From positions 27,160,173 through 27,224,172 of the forward strand of contig OX439134.1 of NCBI GenBank assembly GCA_949318235.1: a stretch of DNA of 64,000 nt. Reading direction: 5' to 3'. The stretch comes from Ecdyonurus torrentis. Its lineage: Eukaryota > Arthropoda > Insecta > Ephemeroptera > Heptageniidae. Positions 15,811-28,858 of this stretch are shown here, piece after piece (the stretch's first letter is position 1; each line of letters begins with the position of its first letter). A model generated the notes under the pieces. It was not told where the DNA came from. It saw only the letters and a list, made by a program, of their open reading frames with translations, and ran no database searches. Made by a program: the position numbers and the translations under genes.

Positions 15811-16138
15811 TTAAAGGAATAGGCCAGAAGAAAACATAAGTATTTATATCACAAAACATTTGATGGGACTTACATATTTAGTTTGTCTCAAGCTCCGTAG
15901 CAGTGATCAGAAAATTTCAATTTATGCAACCCGCACAACATTTTTTTACAACTTTTTTTTCATGTTTCTGACGTCAGAAACATAAATCGTCACGCAAATT
16001 GCATATTTTACAGTATTTTCACGCTCTCTCGTGGGGCTACATTAACATTCTGGTAAAAATTGTCATCAGTTTTGAAGATCCCATTTTGTGTTTATTCATT
16101 AAAAAGCACATGTTGTTCTATGTGGTCTATGGCTTTAA
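15811..16138 (+). mobile_element. Family B MITE, copy 3
   Basis: TTAA-AGGAATAGGCCAG at the left and CTATGGCT-TTAA at the right, with all family landmarks and TTTCTGACGTCAGAAACAT in the middle. About 328 bp. Confidence 0.85.
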
Positions 16139-17301
16139 AATATAAGTATGTATTCTAAAACATACCGCCTGATTGACCTACATCTGCAGGTAACATTTTA
16201 GTATGTCAATACCATAAATTAAATAAATAATATGACTATGATCACGTACGTAATTTATAAAGTACAACATATTTTTATGAAATAAAAATTGAGCTTATTT
16301 TTACTCACCCATTTTTTTTTTTTTTTTTTTTTTTTTTATCAAATGCAATGGTTTGTTAATTTCATGTTTATTTTGAGTTTTTCTAGCACCTGATTCACAA
16401 GTATTAAAATTTTTTATTAGCTAATTTTTTCTTTAGTTTAATATTTCGTTAGAAAAAATCATTATCATAACAATTTTTCCTTCCTATATATGATAAATTC
16501 TTATCACTAATTATACTCATCATCCTAATTGATAGATTTTTCTTGTTTTTCTTACGTCATTGTTTAGCAATAGGATCAGAATGAAGTTCAAAGGCTATCT
16601 GTACAGTTCAGTATATTTACGAGCTTATATATTTCACAACTTTACATTGGCATTGAAAATAATTGTATATGTCAACATCAAAATACAAAACTGCAGTACC
16701 AAGAATATAATTTCAAAATAAATAACATATTCTATTTTTAAGTAAAATTCTCAAATAATTAGAGAGAGAACTAAAATAGCGCGAAACAGTTATTTGTATA
16801 TTTGAAACAACGATTGTTTTTAATTTTCATGTTTTGGCACACTTCTATAACATGTATACTACTAAGGTGTGGGTAATTTTCCTGGCATTGTGTTCAAAAC
16901 TAAAGTAACACTTTCATTAAAATTATTAGATTTGCACAGAGAACAAAACAATAACAATAAAAAATAAATAGTACTTGTGTACTTGGTCTAATTTTATTTT
17001 ATCTATTTTCTTGTAATGTTGAAACAATTTAAGTAATCAAAATAGTTTATACAATGTTTGTATTATTATATGGTAATTGCACTTGTTACATATCATTATG
17101 CAACTATAATCACCAGTTGCATATTTTAACATGCATACTTTACATTTATTTTAGGACTTTGAAATTTTGATGCATGATGGAATACAATCTTTTTTATGGC
17201 AACATTTCAAAAACCCTAAAATGAGAAATGAGCGATAAAAAAAAAAAAAAAAAATCAACTGCTCGATATCGGCACTCCGATAACTAGTATAATGATTATG
17301 C

Positions 17302-17527
17302 CACATGGACAAAAATAGCTACGTAATAATTATGCTAGCTCATTTTCAGCACAATTTGTTTAATATAGTATAATATATTCAAAGCTTCATATTAAATATA
17401 TTAAAAAGCATAAATTTTATGTTATACAGTACTATAGTACAATTATTTATGTTGTTCTAATTTAGCATCATTTATGCTATGATGACATAAATGCAGCATA
17501 AATTACGTAATTTATGATTTCCGTGCA
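17302..17527. mobile_element. Family C element (CACGGA termini)
   Basis: Left end CACATGGACAAAAATAGC-TACGTAATAATTATGCTAGC; right end GCATAAATTACGTAATTTATG-TTTCCGTGCA. The two ends are related inverted repeats rich in ATTACGTAAT and GCATAA blocks. About 225 bp, non-coding. Confidence 0.6.
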
Positions 17528-18607
17528 TTATGGAAAAATACTTAATATATTTATTTTTCCAACAAGGATCAAACACCTGAAGCAAGTTACTAATGCAACA
17601 AAGCATAATCAAAATATAATATTGTCTATTATAAAATGTAATGAATTACGAGTCATAAGTCATAAGCTATAAAATAAATATAAAATTGATCATTTTTGCA
17701 TTTAATTGAATTTACCTGTAGAAAAAAGCGTAAGTCAAAATATTAAATCATATTTTTAGAGAATAAAATGAATTTTAAAGATTGCTTGCTATTTATTCTG
17801 TATAAATATTTGTGGAACAAATCCAGGGTCTATATGAATTGTATTATTAATTAATTTATTTATTATTATTAATTTTATATATTTACACGAAATTGTCCAA
17901 AATTATTTTCCTTTTTTTTTTTTTTTTTTTTTTTTTCAGTGCAATAAAATTTTGTTTCATCACATACATGCATATAATTTCTAATTTCAACAGCAAAACA
18001 TAACATATTTTAAAGATCTAAAATTAAAACTTTTACACAATAATTTTAATATCCCGTAAAATACTTTCAAACTTATTTCCATCACAGTAATAATATTACA
18101 CAATTATTTTATATAAATTTTCTCTATATTTTATAATAATTAAAACTTCTTCTTAAATATAAACTTTAAAACTTCAACACTCTTAATAAAAGTACATCAG
18201 CATATGTGTTGACATAATAACAACAAAACTGTAGAAGAAGAAAAAAAAATCACACAAGAAAGATTTTTTCTTCTTCTTCTATTTTTAAAGTGTTATATTA
18301 TTTGAAGTAAAAGTTTATTTGATGTAGCGGATAATTTGTTAAAAGTTTATTTCTAGAGTACGCGCGCAGTATGTGATATTTGTTTAATACAACGTTATAT
18401 GCATTTTGTAGACAAGATTTGTATAGTGAGTGGCCTCTTTGATTATTATGTAACTTGCAATGTAAGCCAATTTATAAACTTGGCAAATTATTTTATACTA
18501 TATACACAATAATAATACACATCCTGTGTAGATATCATATTTAAATTTGAATCAAAAGATTTTAAATTTTTATATATATAATTTAAAAATTCATGTTATA
18601 TTTAAAT

Positions 18608-18692
18608 ATTATTAATAATAATTAATTGCTTATATTGGGCGAAATAAAACATACAACCTCTCAACTGAACCCAACTGATTTTCAGTTACAAT
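18608..18692 (-). mobile_element. Family P retroposon 3' end, copy 2
   Basis: Minus strand: GTAACTGAAAATCAGTTGGG then TTCAGTTGAGAGGTTGTATG and TTTCGCCCAATATAAGC, with an (ATT)n tail toward 18608. It aligns block by block with copy 1. Confidence 0.55.
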
Positions 18693-18866
18693 TTATATTA
18701 ATTATAAATGAATGCAGGATAATTATTTTGAATATTTTTATTTTTAAATTTTGAATTAAATTAGTTCATACATTCTCTCAAAATTTAATTTAGGTTAAAT
18801 TTGTTTTCTTTACAATTTTTAGAATTGATAATATATATATATTTAATACATTATGTGAAAAAGGTG

Positions 18867-18979
<113 letters not shown>

Positions 18980-19853
18980 AGCTGATGTATTATTATTATT
19001 GCATATTTTAGTGAGGATTTTAAGAAAAACACGAATGTAAATCTATATACGTACATTAAATATCGCTCAAATATCAGTGTTTCAAATTGAACTTTCAATC
19101 GTGATTTGAGAACTCTCAGAAACCTATTCCGCAATTTTCCCCTCAAAATATTATGAACTTAAACAATAGTTTTATTATATATCTTGTATTTGGTGGTATT
19201 TAAATATTAATCTCTTTTCCTTACACAATTTCATTGAAGAAGAAAAGATATGAAGATTTATATATATATATATATATATTCGATTTCAAAACTTAACTTT
19301 CTGATAGAATACAAGATGAGTTTCAATAAAAAATCAATCCATATTATTGAAGCGTATATTTTACTATGTAAATTATTTAAAATAGTATTATATTTAATTT
19401 AAGCTAACGTTATCTCTATTGATTTTACGTATATTGATATTATAATATATTTAAACTATTTCTGAAAACTTTATGTATATAAGCCGTATTTTTTTTAAAA
19501 TCTATTAAAGGTGGATAATTTTACAATGATTGATATTGCTGCAATAAAATATTTTCAAGCATAACATTCGAAATTACATTATCTAATTAATTTGTGGTGT
19601 GCTTTTATTATTATTATTATTATTTATCAATGTAAATTTTAACTTACGAACGTGTGTATTAATGTAATGACAAAATTTTAGTTTTTGCTACATAGAAAAA
19701 CATTTAAAGTTGTTAAAATTTATTTAGCAAATATATGCCTATGACATTCTATGTAACAAACTAAAAGTAAAAAATAATAATAATAAAAAAGGAATAACTT
19801 TAAAATTATACAAAACTTATTTAAGGTATTTTATCTAAATTAAAAATTTCATT

Positions 19854-19857
<4 letters not shown>

Positions 19858-19944
<87 letters not shown>
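19858..19944. repeat. (TA)n microsatellite
   Basis: About 86 bases of TA. Confidence 0.95.
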
Positions 19945-19948
<4 letters not shown>

Positions 19949-20449
19949 GAGAGAGAAAACTAGTTAGAAGCAGAAGAATGTTATTACCTCGAGTATGAAA
20001 AGTGGGGAAAAAATTAAGCAAAGCAAAGGAAAAAAAATTCCAAGAGAAAAAAAATGTTTACCCAAGCAAATTTAATATGCATTACATTTTATATATAAAG
20101 TAATTAAATTCATTAAATTTTAAAAGTTTCATAAAGTTAACTAAATAAAATGTAAAATCTTTTTGTGTTTAAGTTAAGTTTAAAATGTATTTAATAATGT
20201 AGATTAATGTAAATTAAATTTATATATTATTATTAAACTTTATGATAAGGTACGATGTTTAGACTTATCTTCTATTGTTTATGAATATTAAAATTTATAT
20301 ATTTTATGTTAAGTTAGAATCAGTCCTTATTTAATATGGTATCAATAAATTAAATTAAATTAAATTTAATATGGTATCAAAACTTAACTTGTATAATATG
20401 ACGTCAAAAATAAAGAAAGAAAGAATGAAAAAAAAATAATAATAATAGT

Positions 20450-20655
20450 GTCATGCAGAAAGCTGCAGTTCTTGGCACAGCTAACATCGTGCGCAAAGTG
20501 CTTAGTTTGTGACCCCTCTGTATACCATCTGCATTTTCTGATATAATTGGTACTGGATTATTCTCACCTTCACCTTGAATCAAGTAGGATTCCGGTGTTG
20601 GTGTTACACAAGAAGAAAGAAAAGAACTCATAATAATAATAATAATAAAATATCA
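20450..20655 (+). mobile_element. Non-LTR retrotransposon 3' end (C-terminus plus 3' UTR)
   Basis: The plus-strand frame 20450-20512 reads MQKAAVLGTANIVRKVLSL then TGA. This is the conserved C-terminal end (QKA-LLGTA-I-RKVLS) of the polyprotein of a widespread non-LTR element group in invertebrates. A GC-richer 3' UTR and an (ATA)n tail at about 20629-20650 follow. Upstream coding sequence is absent, as in 5'-truncated LINE copies. The open frame on the opposite strand is a shadow. Confidence 0.55.
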
Positions 20656-20677
20656 CGGAGTAACTAAAAACTGGTAC

Positions 20678-20848
20678 TGACTGCTTATGTATACTCAAAA
20701 TGCGGAAAAGGAAACCACGTGACGGTAAAAGTGGGAGAAAAGTTGGTGCCAGCAGCAAGCTAGGCCTGAGCTACCTCACACTTTTACCATCACGTGGTTT
20801 CCTCTTCCGGCACTTCATTTTCCGCATTTTGAGTAAACATAAGCAGTC
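20678..20848. mobile_element. Short palindromic element
   Basis: GACTGCTTATG-ATACTCAAAATGCGG at the left and CCGCATTTTGAGTAAACATAAGCAGTC at the right, with an inner pair GAAACCACGTGACGGTAAAAGTG and its complement. The arms pair over about 75 bases around a GC-richer centre (20740-20780). Confidence 0.6.
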
Positions 20849-21882
20849 ATTCATATTTCATTTACACTAAAGTTGATAGAATTACTGAAATTTTCCAATA
20901 GTTGAGATTGAACATTTTTACGGTTTACTTTCACCCATTGTTACGTTTGCTCACTACTAGTTTGTGGGCACTGTCTACTATAAAGTAAAATGAGTATAGG
21001 TATAGAGTGCATACGCTAATATTTAGGGAATACCCAATTGTCCCTGGTATTTATCAAAATAGCATTGCCACTATTATTATATGTACACTATACCATTTAT
21101 AGCCTATGCCAGTATGGATGTTTAGTGAAAATATACATGCTTTTTGGTTTGTATCAACAAAAATGCTATAAAGTTCTCTCTCTATATTATTCTTTCTAAA
21201 CATTTGTGCGTGCTGGAAATAAAATATTTGCATTTTGAGTGAAATTACATTGAACGTGCACCTTTTTCTATGAGTATAACCAAATAATATTAACTTGCAC
21301 ATTTAACACGCTATACGATAAAAATGTCATTTTTATCACAATTTTACTGCAGCCTATATCAAAACATGATTTCACATTTCTACTTTCAGTGCGTGTATAA
21401 ACTGCATAATATTTTTACTGCAACCTTTCGTGACCCTAAAACACCTATATTAATAATTCTTATCTTAAACTTATTTTATTACAACATTATAGAAGAAAAG
21501 TAGTTCTAAAAATTATTCTAAAGAGGTTTCTTATGACGTCCAAAAATCTAAATCAAAACTCTCAAAAGTTTTCAATTTAAATATGATAAGAGTGGCTATA
21601 TAGACGGCGCATTTATATTTAATATAAATATCTAACTTGAAGAAGAGAGATCTCTCAAGAAGTTTTTGATATATTTACTTTACACTTGGTGGCTGTCTAA
21701 ATGTTAAATATAAATAAAAAGCAACTCTATATCATAGCATCAAGTATTCTATATGTATTTATAAGTTTTAAGTATTATATTACTTATATTGAAATTCTGT
21801 AGGGTAGTTAGTATAGAAAAAATAGTCAGGAAATAAGATTCTGATTATGTTTAAAACGATGAAAAGGGTAAGAAAATAGACT

Positions 21883-22354
21883 AATGAGGAAGGTGAATTG
21901 AATTGAATTTTTTTTTTTTTTTTTTTTTGAGTTTATGATGTTTTTGGAAAGAGCTTTAAAAAATTTTAAGGTGCTATTTTTTCTTAGGACGATTGGAGCA
22001 TGCGAAGTATTTTTAATTAATTTTTGAAAATCAGCCTAGAAAGCCTGTGACAACATCAGTCCACTTTTTTCTCGGCAAATATTTATCTTTCGAGGTTCAG
22101 TAACCAGTTTAATGAAATAAGCTCGTTCTCAGGATTTCAAAAATCTGGCTACTGAACCTTCTACGGTCAATACTTTCTGAAATAAATGCCCGATTGATGA
22201 CGTCACAGGCTTTTTAGGTCGCTTTTCAAAAATCAATTAAAAATACTTCCCATGCTCCAATCGTTCTAAGAAAAAATAACGCCTCAAAATTTTTTAACGC
22301 TCTTTTCAAAAATGTCATAAAAAGTGGGGGTTAAAAAAATTCACCTTCCTCATT
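21883..22354. mobile_element. Family J long palindromic element
   Basis: ATGAGGAAGGTGAATT at the left and AATTCACCTTCCTCAT at the right, with arms of about 200 bases including GGAGCATGCGAAGTATTTTT, AGAGCTTTAAAAAATTTTAA and GGTTCAGTA(A/G)CCAG. One TGACGTCA (about 22197) lies in the right arm. A T-run sits near the left terminus. Single copy, non-coding. Confidence 0.65.
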
Positions 22355-22692
22355 GTTATGAATGGAAGAAAAAAATATAACGCATAAGTAACAACTTCTA
22401 ACTTGCTATTTAAATGATGTATTTTTTAAAACAATTCATTTGATGTTAAGCTCTATATCTAAACTTGTTTACAAGCCACACATTAGTTTAATCAATTAAA
22501 AAATCAATTAAAAATAACGTTAATTAATTCTTTTATGAGTCGTACCATGAGAGAAAAGAGAATGAAGAGAGTATGAGTTGTAAGAGAATATAAATAAGTC
22601 AATTGCAATAAAAAAAGGAAAAGTTAAGTTTTCTAATACAAATAAATAGATGCAAAATAAAACTTTAAGAAATAAGGGTGAGATTCATCAAC

Positions 22693-22786
22693 AAAATAAC
22701 AGTGTTATCTTTTGAAAAACTCTGTTAAGTATTCACAACAATAAAATGTTTTCAAAAGTTAACTCTGTTATCTTTTGTTAAGTTGG
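22693..22786. repeat. Short foldback
   Basis: AACAAAATAACAGTGTTATC at the left and TAACTCTGTTATCTTTTGTT at the right form an imperfect hairpin of about 30-base arms. Confidence 0.45.
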
Positions 22787-22939
22787 GGAGGTCTTGGATT
22801 AAAAAGTTAGTTTTTTCCTTCTTTTATGTATGTTGTTACTTTTATATATCATATAGTTTAGGATTACTGGATTACCATTACCTATTGCATTATGTAATTT
22901 TCTTTAAACTGAATACATAAATAATACGTCTCACATTAC

Positions 22940-22971
<32 letters not shown>

Positions 22972-23839
22972 TAAAATGTGCTATCAATTTAATTTAACAA
23001 TATTAAAATTAAAAATACAAGATCTAACATAAATATATTTTTATACCAATTTCTAAAAGTTTTCTTTCATCGTTTTTACCCAAGTTTCAGATTTATATAA
23101 GATCAAAATAAAAAGAGATATAAATTTCGTAACAGCTAAAATTTATCTTTGTAAAGAAAAGTCTGGATTTATTTGTGTTTACTTAATAAGAAGATTTAAT
23201 TTATAGTGTAGAAATTAAACATTTTTTTTTTCATATAAACATGATAAGGAAATGTCCTAAAATAATTTTTTATGTTTATTTTAAGATGACAGATGATTTA
23301 TAACAGTTATATTAAGAAATTTTAAATTTATATATTCAAATTCTGTGGTACAAACACGTCAAAAAATTGAGAACAATTTATGATAAATAAAACATAAGTT
23401 TAATTACGTAAAATTTTAGTTTTAAATAACGTCACTTGTATATCAGCCATACAGCAATCATCGAGAGATCACAAATTTATAGAACATTTCATAATTTGTA
23501 TTTTTAAAACTGCTTATTTTGGTTTAAACTATAGATAAATCGCACTTACAGCCGTTGACTATCGATTGGTTTCTGCATTGCAATCAAGAATAAACCTTGA
23601 TTGCAATATAGGTGACTTTTATAGTTATTATTATTATTTTTCTGATAATTGTTGCAAACAGTGCAATCACAATGTTTTTCTTATGATAAAACCGTTTTTA
23701 TTAAGATATTTATAATAATGTAAATTATTACAGATTAAGGTTGAAATTGAAGTACAGTGCTGCAGAGATTAAATTAAACACTGAAAAGGCAGAAAAAACA
23801 GATTTTTATTTTATTTACAGCAAAACTTAGGTCTAACAA

Positions 23840-24035
23840 ATAGACAATTCAAAATATGTTAAATTTTTAGGAGCTGAGTTACGAATTTATACAATTTTAC
23901 TCCCACTAGGCCAAATGTTAATTTTAATATCATTATCCTCCTATCTGATGACCACGGGTCATGTAATTTTTTCATTGGTAGCATTGAACTTCAAATGTGA
24001 CATCAATGACATGAACTTTAGAGATGTTTTTAATT
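23840..24035. mobile_element. Decayed family H relic
   Basis: TTTACTCCCACTAGGCCAAATGTTAATTT.. followed by CTATCTGATGACCACGGGTCA and a GTAGCATTGAACTTCAAATG block aligns by eye with the middle of family H, but with many differences and no termini. Confidence 0.4.
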
Positions 24036-24554
24036 AATACACTTAAAATAATTTTACTTGAAAAAAATAGTCTCCGACAATTTGAAAGTTTTTTTTTTTT
24101 TTTTTTTTTTTTTTGTATGAAATATTTGTTTTTAAAATTGTATCCATTAATGTGATTTAAATGCAGATTAAAAATTTTAACATTGAATTTATTTAGCCTT
24201 TTTTTTACACAATATAATACTGTGATAGTATTTTTTACCATTTAAAAATTTGCGCTTATTTGAATAATGAAATAGATTATCACAATCGTGAGTACTGCAC
24301 GTTTTTCTACTGTTTCTTTTTATACAAATACATTTATGTAAAACAATTGCATAAATTTAAGACAATTTTTATAGGCAACAACCTAAGCTAATGCGTTTTA
24401 ATTGTGTTATGAATGTAGGATGAATAAAGAAATTTGAAATTGAAAATGATGAAATAAATTTAGATTATATATATAGTAAATTATGCAAAATAGACATCAC
24501 ATCTGGGGTAAAAACACATACATGTACACAAATAAAAAAAAAAATAAAACTCAC

Positions 24555-24912
24555 CTATGAAAGGAATTTTAACATTACTATGAAATGCAGTTTGAGTTAA
24601 GGTAACCACAACAACCAAAATACTTGATACTAAAATAAAAGTAAAAGTTATTAAAACAACTAAAACCACTCTACGTCTTCTAATTTCTTTAGGAGTCAAA
24701 ATTTCTTGTTTATGCTTACTATGATTACTTAAATTTGATCTTACACTATTTACACGTTTTACACGTCTATTAGAATTAGATCTACGTACTGAAGCTCGAC
24801 TTTGTTGTTTATTTAATTCTAAATCACGTCTACCACGTTTTGATGAATTTGTTGAATTGTGACGTGATAATTTAGCTTCTTCATCTATAAATTGAAAAGC
24901 AACAGGATCCAT
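24555..24912 (-). CDS. Alternative N-terminal exon B (basic tail plus membrane helix)
   Basis: Minus strand, ATG at 24912-24910, with an in-frame TGA seven codons upstream, so this is the first possible start. Coding ends at 24555 in front of a perfect GTGAGT donor (24554-24549), phase 1. It encodes 119 residues: a short acidic start (MDPVAFQFIDEEAK), a Ser/Asn/Arg-rich basic region (about 16-80, with repeated RR and SN), then a membrane helix (about 81-105, rich in V, L, I and F) flanked by RRRR on the N-side, so N-terminus inside. It ends in KIPFI. Joined to the terminal exon it gives 186 residues (PFI-V-RKENELL). No acceptor is visible upstream, and a GA-rich block with a CRE-like site lies just upstream, so this is probably a first exon with its own promoter. 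It could instead start a separate gene, but strand, phase and topology all match the downstream exon. Confidence 0.75.
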
Positions 24913-24959
24913 CTTTTCTTGAGTGTGTCTTCATTTAAACTAAGCGGGAGTAACTGATC

Positions 24960-25062
24960 TTTGGATGTTTTTAAATCTTTCTCTCTCGCTCTGTCTCTCT
25001 CTTGCTCTCTTAACATCCTGACGTCATTATTTCTCTCTCTCTCTTTCTCTCTCCCTCTTAAT
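24960..25062 (-). promoter_or_regulatory. GA-rich block with CRE octamer upstream of exon B
   Basis: Read on the minus strand, two interrupted GAGA-rich tracts (about 25062-25031 and 25013-24980) flank the palindromic octamer TGACGTCA at 25026-25019, some 110 bases upstream of the exon B start. GAGA-type sequence and CRE/ATF sites are known promoter components in arthropods, so this could be the alternative promoter. Both sequence types are also abundant in this window as repeats, so the assignment is inference. Confidence 0.35.
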
Positions 25063-25144
25063 GTACTATTTCTTTCGTAAAAAGTTGCACATAAATCCTT
25101 CAATATACTATATAAAAGTACTTTATATCTTTATAACAAAGTCA

Positions 25145-25254
<110 letters not shown>

Positions 25255-25695
25255 ATAAAATAATAAATGTTTAAAATATAATATAAATTTGTCTATAGTG
25301 TCTTAATATTTATATTAAAAGAATGAATTAATGATTGAACCATATTATAATTCAAATTTTAATGGTATATTTAAATTTAAAAATCAACTTCACTTAAAAT
25401 GGTTTCACAAAAAATTATGGACTATTCCATTTTAATATTCAGAAGTTACTTTATTTATATTGCAAACGTTTATTTTTATCTTTCTTTATAAATGGGGAAA
25501 AAAAGTAATAAAAATCATTACCGCGTGCATGCGTGTTATACAAGTGGATACCAACCTAGTAAAAATTTTGTACTATATTATTAATTGATCTAATAATTGT
25601 GTATTTATTCTTATTGCATTTTTCTTCTATGTTAAAAAAATTAAAAATAGCTAATATTATTATAAATTCTTAATTTTGATGAATCATATATAGGG

Positions 25696-26642
25696 CACAC
25701 CACGGACAAAAAAAAAACGTGTACAGTTTCAGACGAATGAAAGGTAACTTACTGCTTTTTTTACGCGCCTCAAGCTTATGAGAAAACTATATTATTATTA
25801 CGTCATATTAACGTGCATCACGAGGCATATTTGGCTTGCTGGTTAAAGCAGCTCACCTGATAGATAACGCTATACCTGAGTGCGCATCAAAAAACGAGAA
25901 TATGGACACAACAATATCGTTTCCACATAAAAATTGAGGTACGCAAAATAGCAATATGTTTAAATGTTTACCTTTCATTTGTCTAAAACTGTACAATTAA
26001 TTATTATGTTCCCTTAATTTTAGCAACAATTATTCGTAACAACATAATTAATGCTATATTGAATAATAATTATGCTACACATCATAACATTTACAATGTT
26101 TATGTGATTCCAAATAAGCTACATTTTGTATTACATGCGATATAAATGCAGCATAAATTACGTAATATATTTTAATTCTGTACATATTAGAGCACAATAA
26201 AATGTTGCTATTTTAGAATACCATAAGTAATTTTAAAAATGGTGCATTACTTTAGTAACGAACACTAACTTATTTAAGATAATCACTTTTAAGTTATTAT
26301 AAGTAGCTAAAATAATGCATTTTAGCAAGTTATTGAAAAAAAATTAAATTGTTTTAAGTTTTTTAAAGCTATAAGTTGAAATAGATATTGTTAATAAATT
26401 GCTAAAATGCATTATTTTAGCTACTCATAATAACTTAAAAGTGATTATCTTAGATAAGTTACTATTTGTAACTAAAGTAATGCACCAATTTTTAGGGTGA
26501 TTATGCTAAACTTATCTATTATGCTATGTAGTATAATTGATATACATTATAGTATAAATTATGATGTTATTATGAATATTATGCATAATGTTGCTGCCTT
26601 AAACTAGTTTAATTATTACGTTTTTATTTTTGTCCGTGTATA
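25696..26642. mobile_element. Composite of nested family C, E and F elements
   Basis: Outer termini are CACGGACAAAAA (25700) and TTTTTGTCCGTG (26638), both of family C type. Inside lie an inverted pair GTACAGTTT-AGAC-AATGAAAGG (25721-25748 and 25968-25994; family E), an ATTACGTAAT block at about 26157, and a family F foldback (26231-26500). The order suggests several successive insertions. Non-coding. Confidence 0.5.
26231..26500. mobile_element. Family F foldback element, copy 1
   Basis: A near-complete palindrome. Arms begin at the outer ends with CACCCTAAAAATTGGTGCATT and its complement, followed by ACTTTAGT-ACGAA, ATAATCACTTTTAAGTTA and AATGCATTTTAGCAA. The loop lies near 26340-26380. 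The left end is slightly worn. Confidence 0.7.
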
Positions 26643-27040
26643 TTTACATAAATGCATCACATTAATACAAGAAAGAAAAAATGTCAGTGCTCATAAAACA
26701 GAGGAATATGTCCAAAACATGTTTCTTTGCTAAGTATTAATTTAAAAAATAATCATAATAATAATTTATAGAAAAATTAAAGGCAAAACGAAAATAAATA
26801 TTTCATGCCAGCAATATAAATGCATATTTTGGTTGATCATTAAAATAAAAATTTCAGGTTGCAAATTTAAATTTAATATATTGTGACAATATATATTGTA
26901 ATTTATTTTTTGTTTAAAAAGAAAAAAGAAAAAGAAGTTATAAGTCACGTATTTTACTGTATGATACTTTCAATTGGGTTTGTTTGCAATATTTACAGAG
27001 CCCTTGAGTTTGCGAGAATCTACTGTGATTTGATCGATTT

Positions 27041-27199
<159 letters not shown>

Positions 27200-27279
27200 A
27201 CTACTTGTGATGGTACATTTAAAAAAAAAAGTCTCGTTGCTATCACACCTGCTACGTAACATACTGTAGAGAATGTAAT

Positions 27280-28811
27280 TCACAGTTTTACTATACTAGG
27301 TTACCATTGTCACGTATAGTATCTGAAGTAAATAAGAACCATTATATTGTACAAATATAAGTATATAGATATAAATGTTCATTTGAATGTATAGGTTTTA
27401 CAAGAATCCTTTGTTATAAATAAGGCTTTGATTGGAATTATATTCTATTCTATTTTAGTCATGTAGAAGATCAATGGAAATAATTAATAAGAGAGTTGAT
27501 GATGAATATGGTTCGTTATACTAATTTAAATTTGAGTAAATAAGCTAAAACATAGAAACACACTATAATATAATTTGTATTGTAGAGATATATTTATATG
27601 ATTAAAGTTAATGAAGTCACAGAATTTTATATTTTTGTTTTGCGAAATTTTGATATATTTTTTATATGTTGATTGCAGTCCTCTCTTTATTCTCTTTCTC
27701 TTTCTGTTTTATTTGTATTATATTTTTTCTAATTTCAAGTTTTTTTCTTTGGTTTTTCTTTTTCAAAATAATAATATTGTATTGCACGGAAATTATAATT
27801 GTTTACAAAATAGTAATATTATTTATAAATATTCATTTTTAGAAGGAAACAAAATCTTTATTATGTGTTCTTCTGAATAGCTGTAATATTTCATATTTAA
27901 ATATTATTTTTCATTTAATATTTTTTATCATTAGAGGCTGAAAATTGAAAAACATAGACAACATTTGACATTTGTGATTAATCCATAAGAATGCATTAAC
28001 AAGTAACGACTTGCTTTATAATATTTTTCACTGTCTAAACTTCTATATTGCTCAAGTTGTTCACTCAATGCTTTTCTTATAGAAAAAAAGCACAACTGAA
28101 TTTGGGGGGGAAAAAATAAATGCAACACAAATGAATGCCAACAAATGTTGGAAAATACCAACAGTATAATAAGTCCTATATACTTAAAAAAATCCTTGTA
28201 GCAAACAATAGTTTTAAAAGAACCTTTTGATGCAAATTTAATCATTGAAAGCCAGAAGCTTGAATTACAGCTTAAATTATGTACATTATAAAATAGAAGA
28301 ATCATTTAAGCTTGCCCTACTATTACTTATATCTTTTAACTATCAATTTAAAAGAAATATCAATATTAGATTAAAGTAAATAGAAACTAAAAACACCACT
28401 TATGTCCAGTCAGATATATAAGCCTTGCTGGTGCAATGCGACAGTATGATTAAATCTGTATTTTGTATGTATGTAGTAAAAAAAATTACCCTCATTTGCA
28501 TAAATTATCATTTAATATATATATAGTCAGAAATAGAGGCCATCGCTAAATGAGATTAAATAATATTTTCATATCATTTGTATTATTCATCATTTTATTT
28601 AACATCAAAATATCATTACAACAATATGTGAATTATATTTTGTTTATATTTATGACTGGTTCAATATGCTTCTCATGATAGCTCTTGTTGCAATGAGTAT
28701 GTACATATTATATAGTTATTATTTCATATATTTAAAATTTACATATAGTTGTTATTTCATACAACTAAACATAAAAAAGGTGGCGGGCGAGATAGAAAAA
28801 ATTCGTTCTAC

Positions 28812-28858
<47 letters not shown>

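Noticed and set aside
20404..20631. 75-codon minus-strand frame with protein-like composition
   Set aside because: It is the antisense of a LINE 3' end whose plus-strand frame matches a known C-terminal motif.
24555..24912. Exon B as an unrelated single-exon gene running to 24481
   Set aside because: The frame beyond 24555 reads through a perfect GTGAGT donor into AT-rich intron-like sequence, and the splice phase matches the downstream exon.
24885..25103. 72-codon minus-strand frame rich in Arg/Glu overlapping the exon B start
   Set aside because: Shadow of the GA-rich upstream block in another frame. It does not join the exon B frame.
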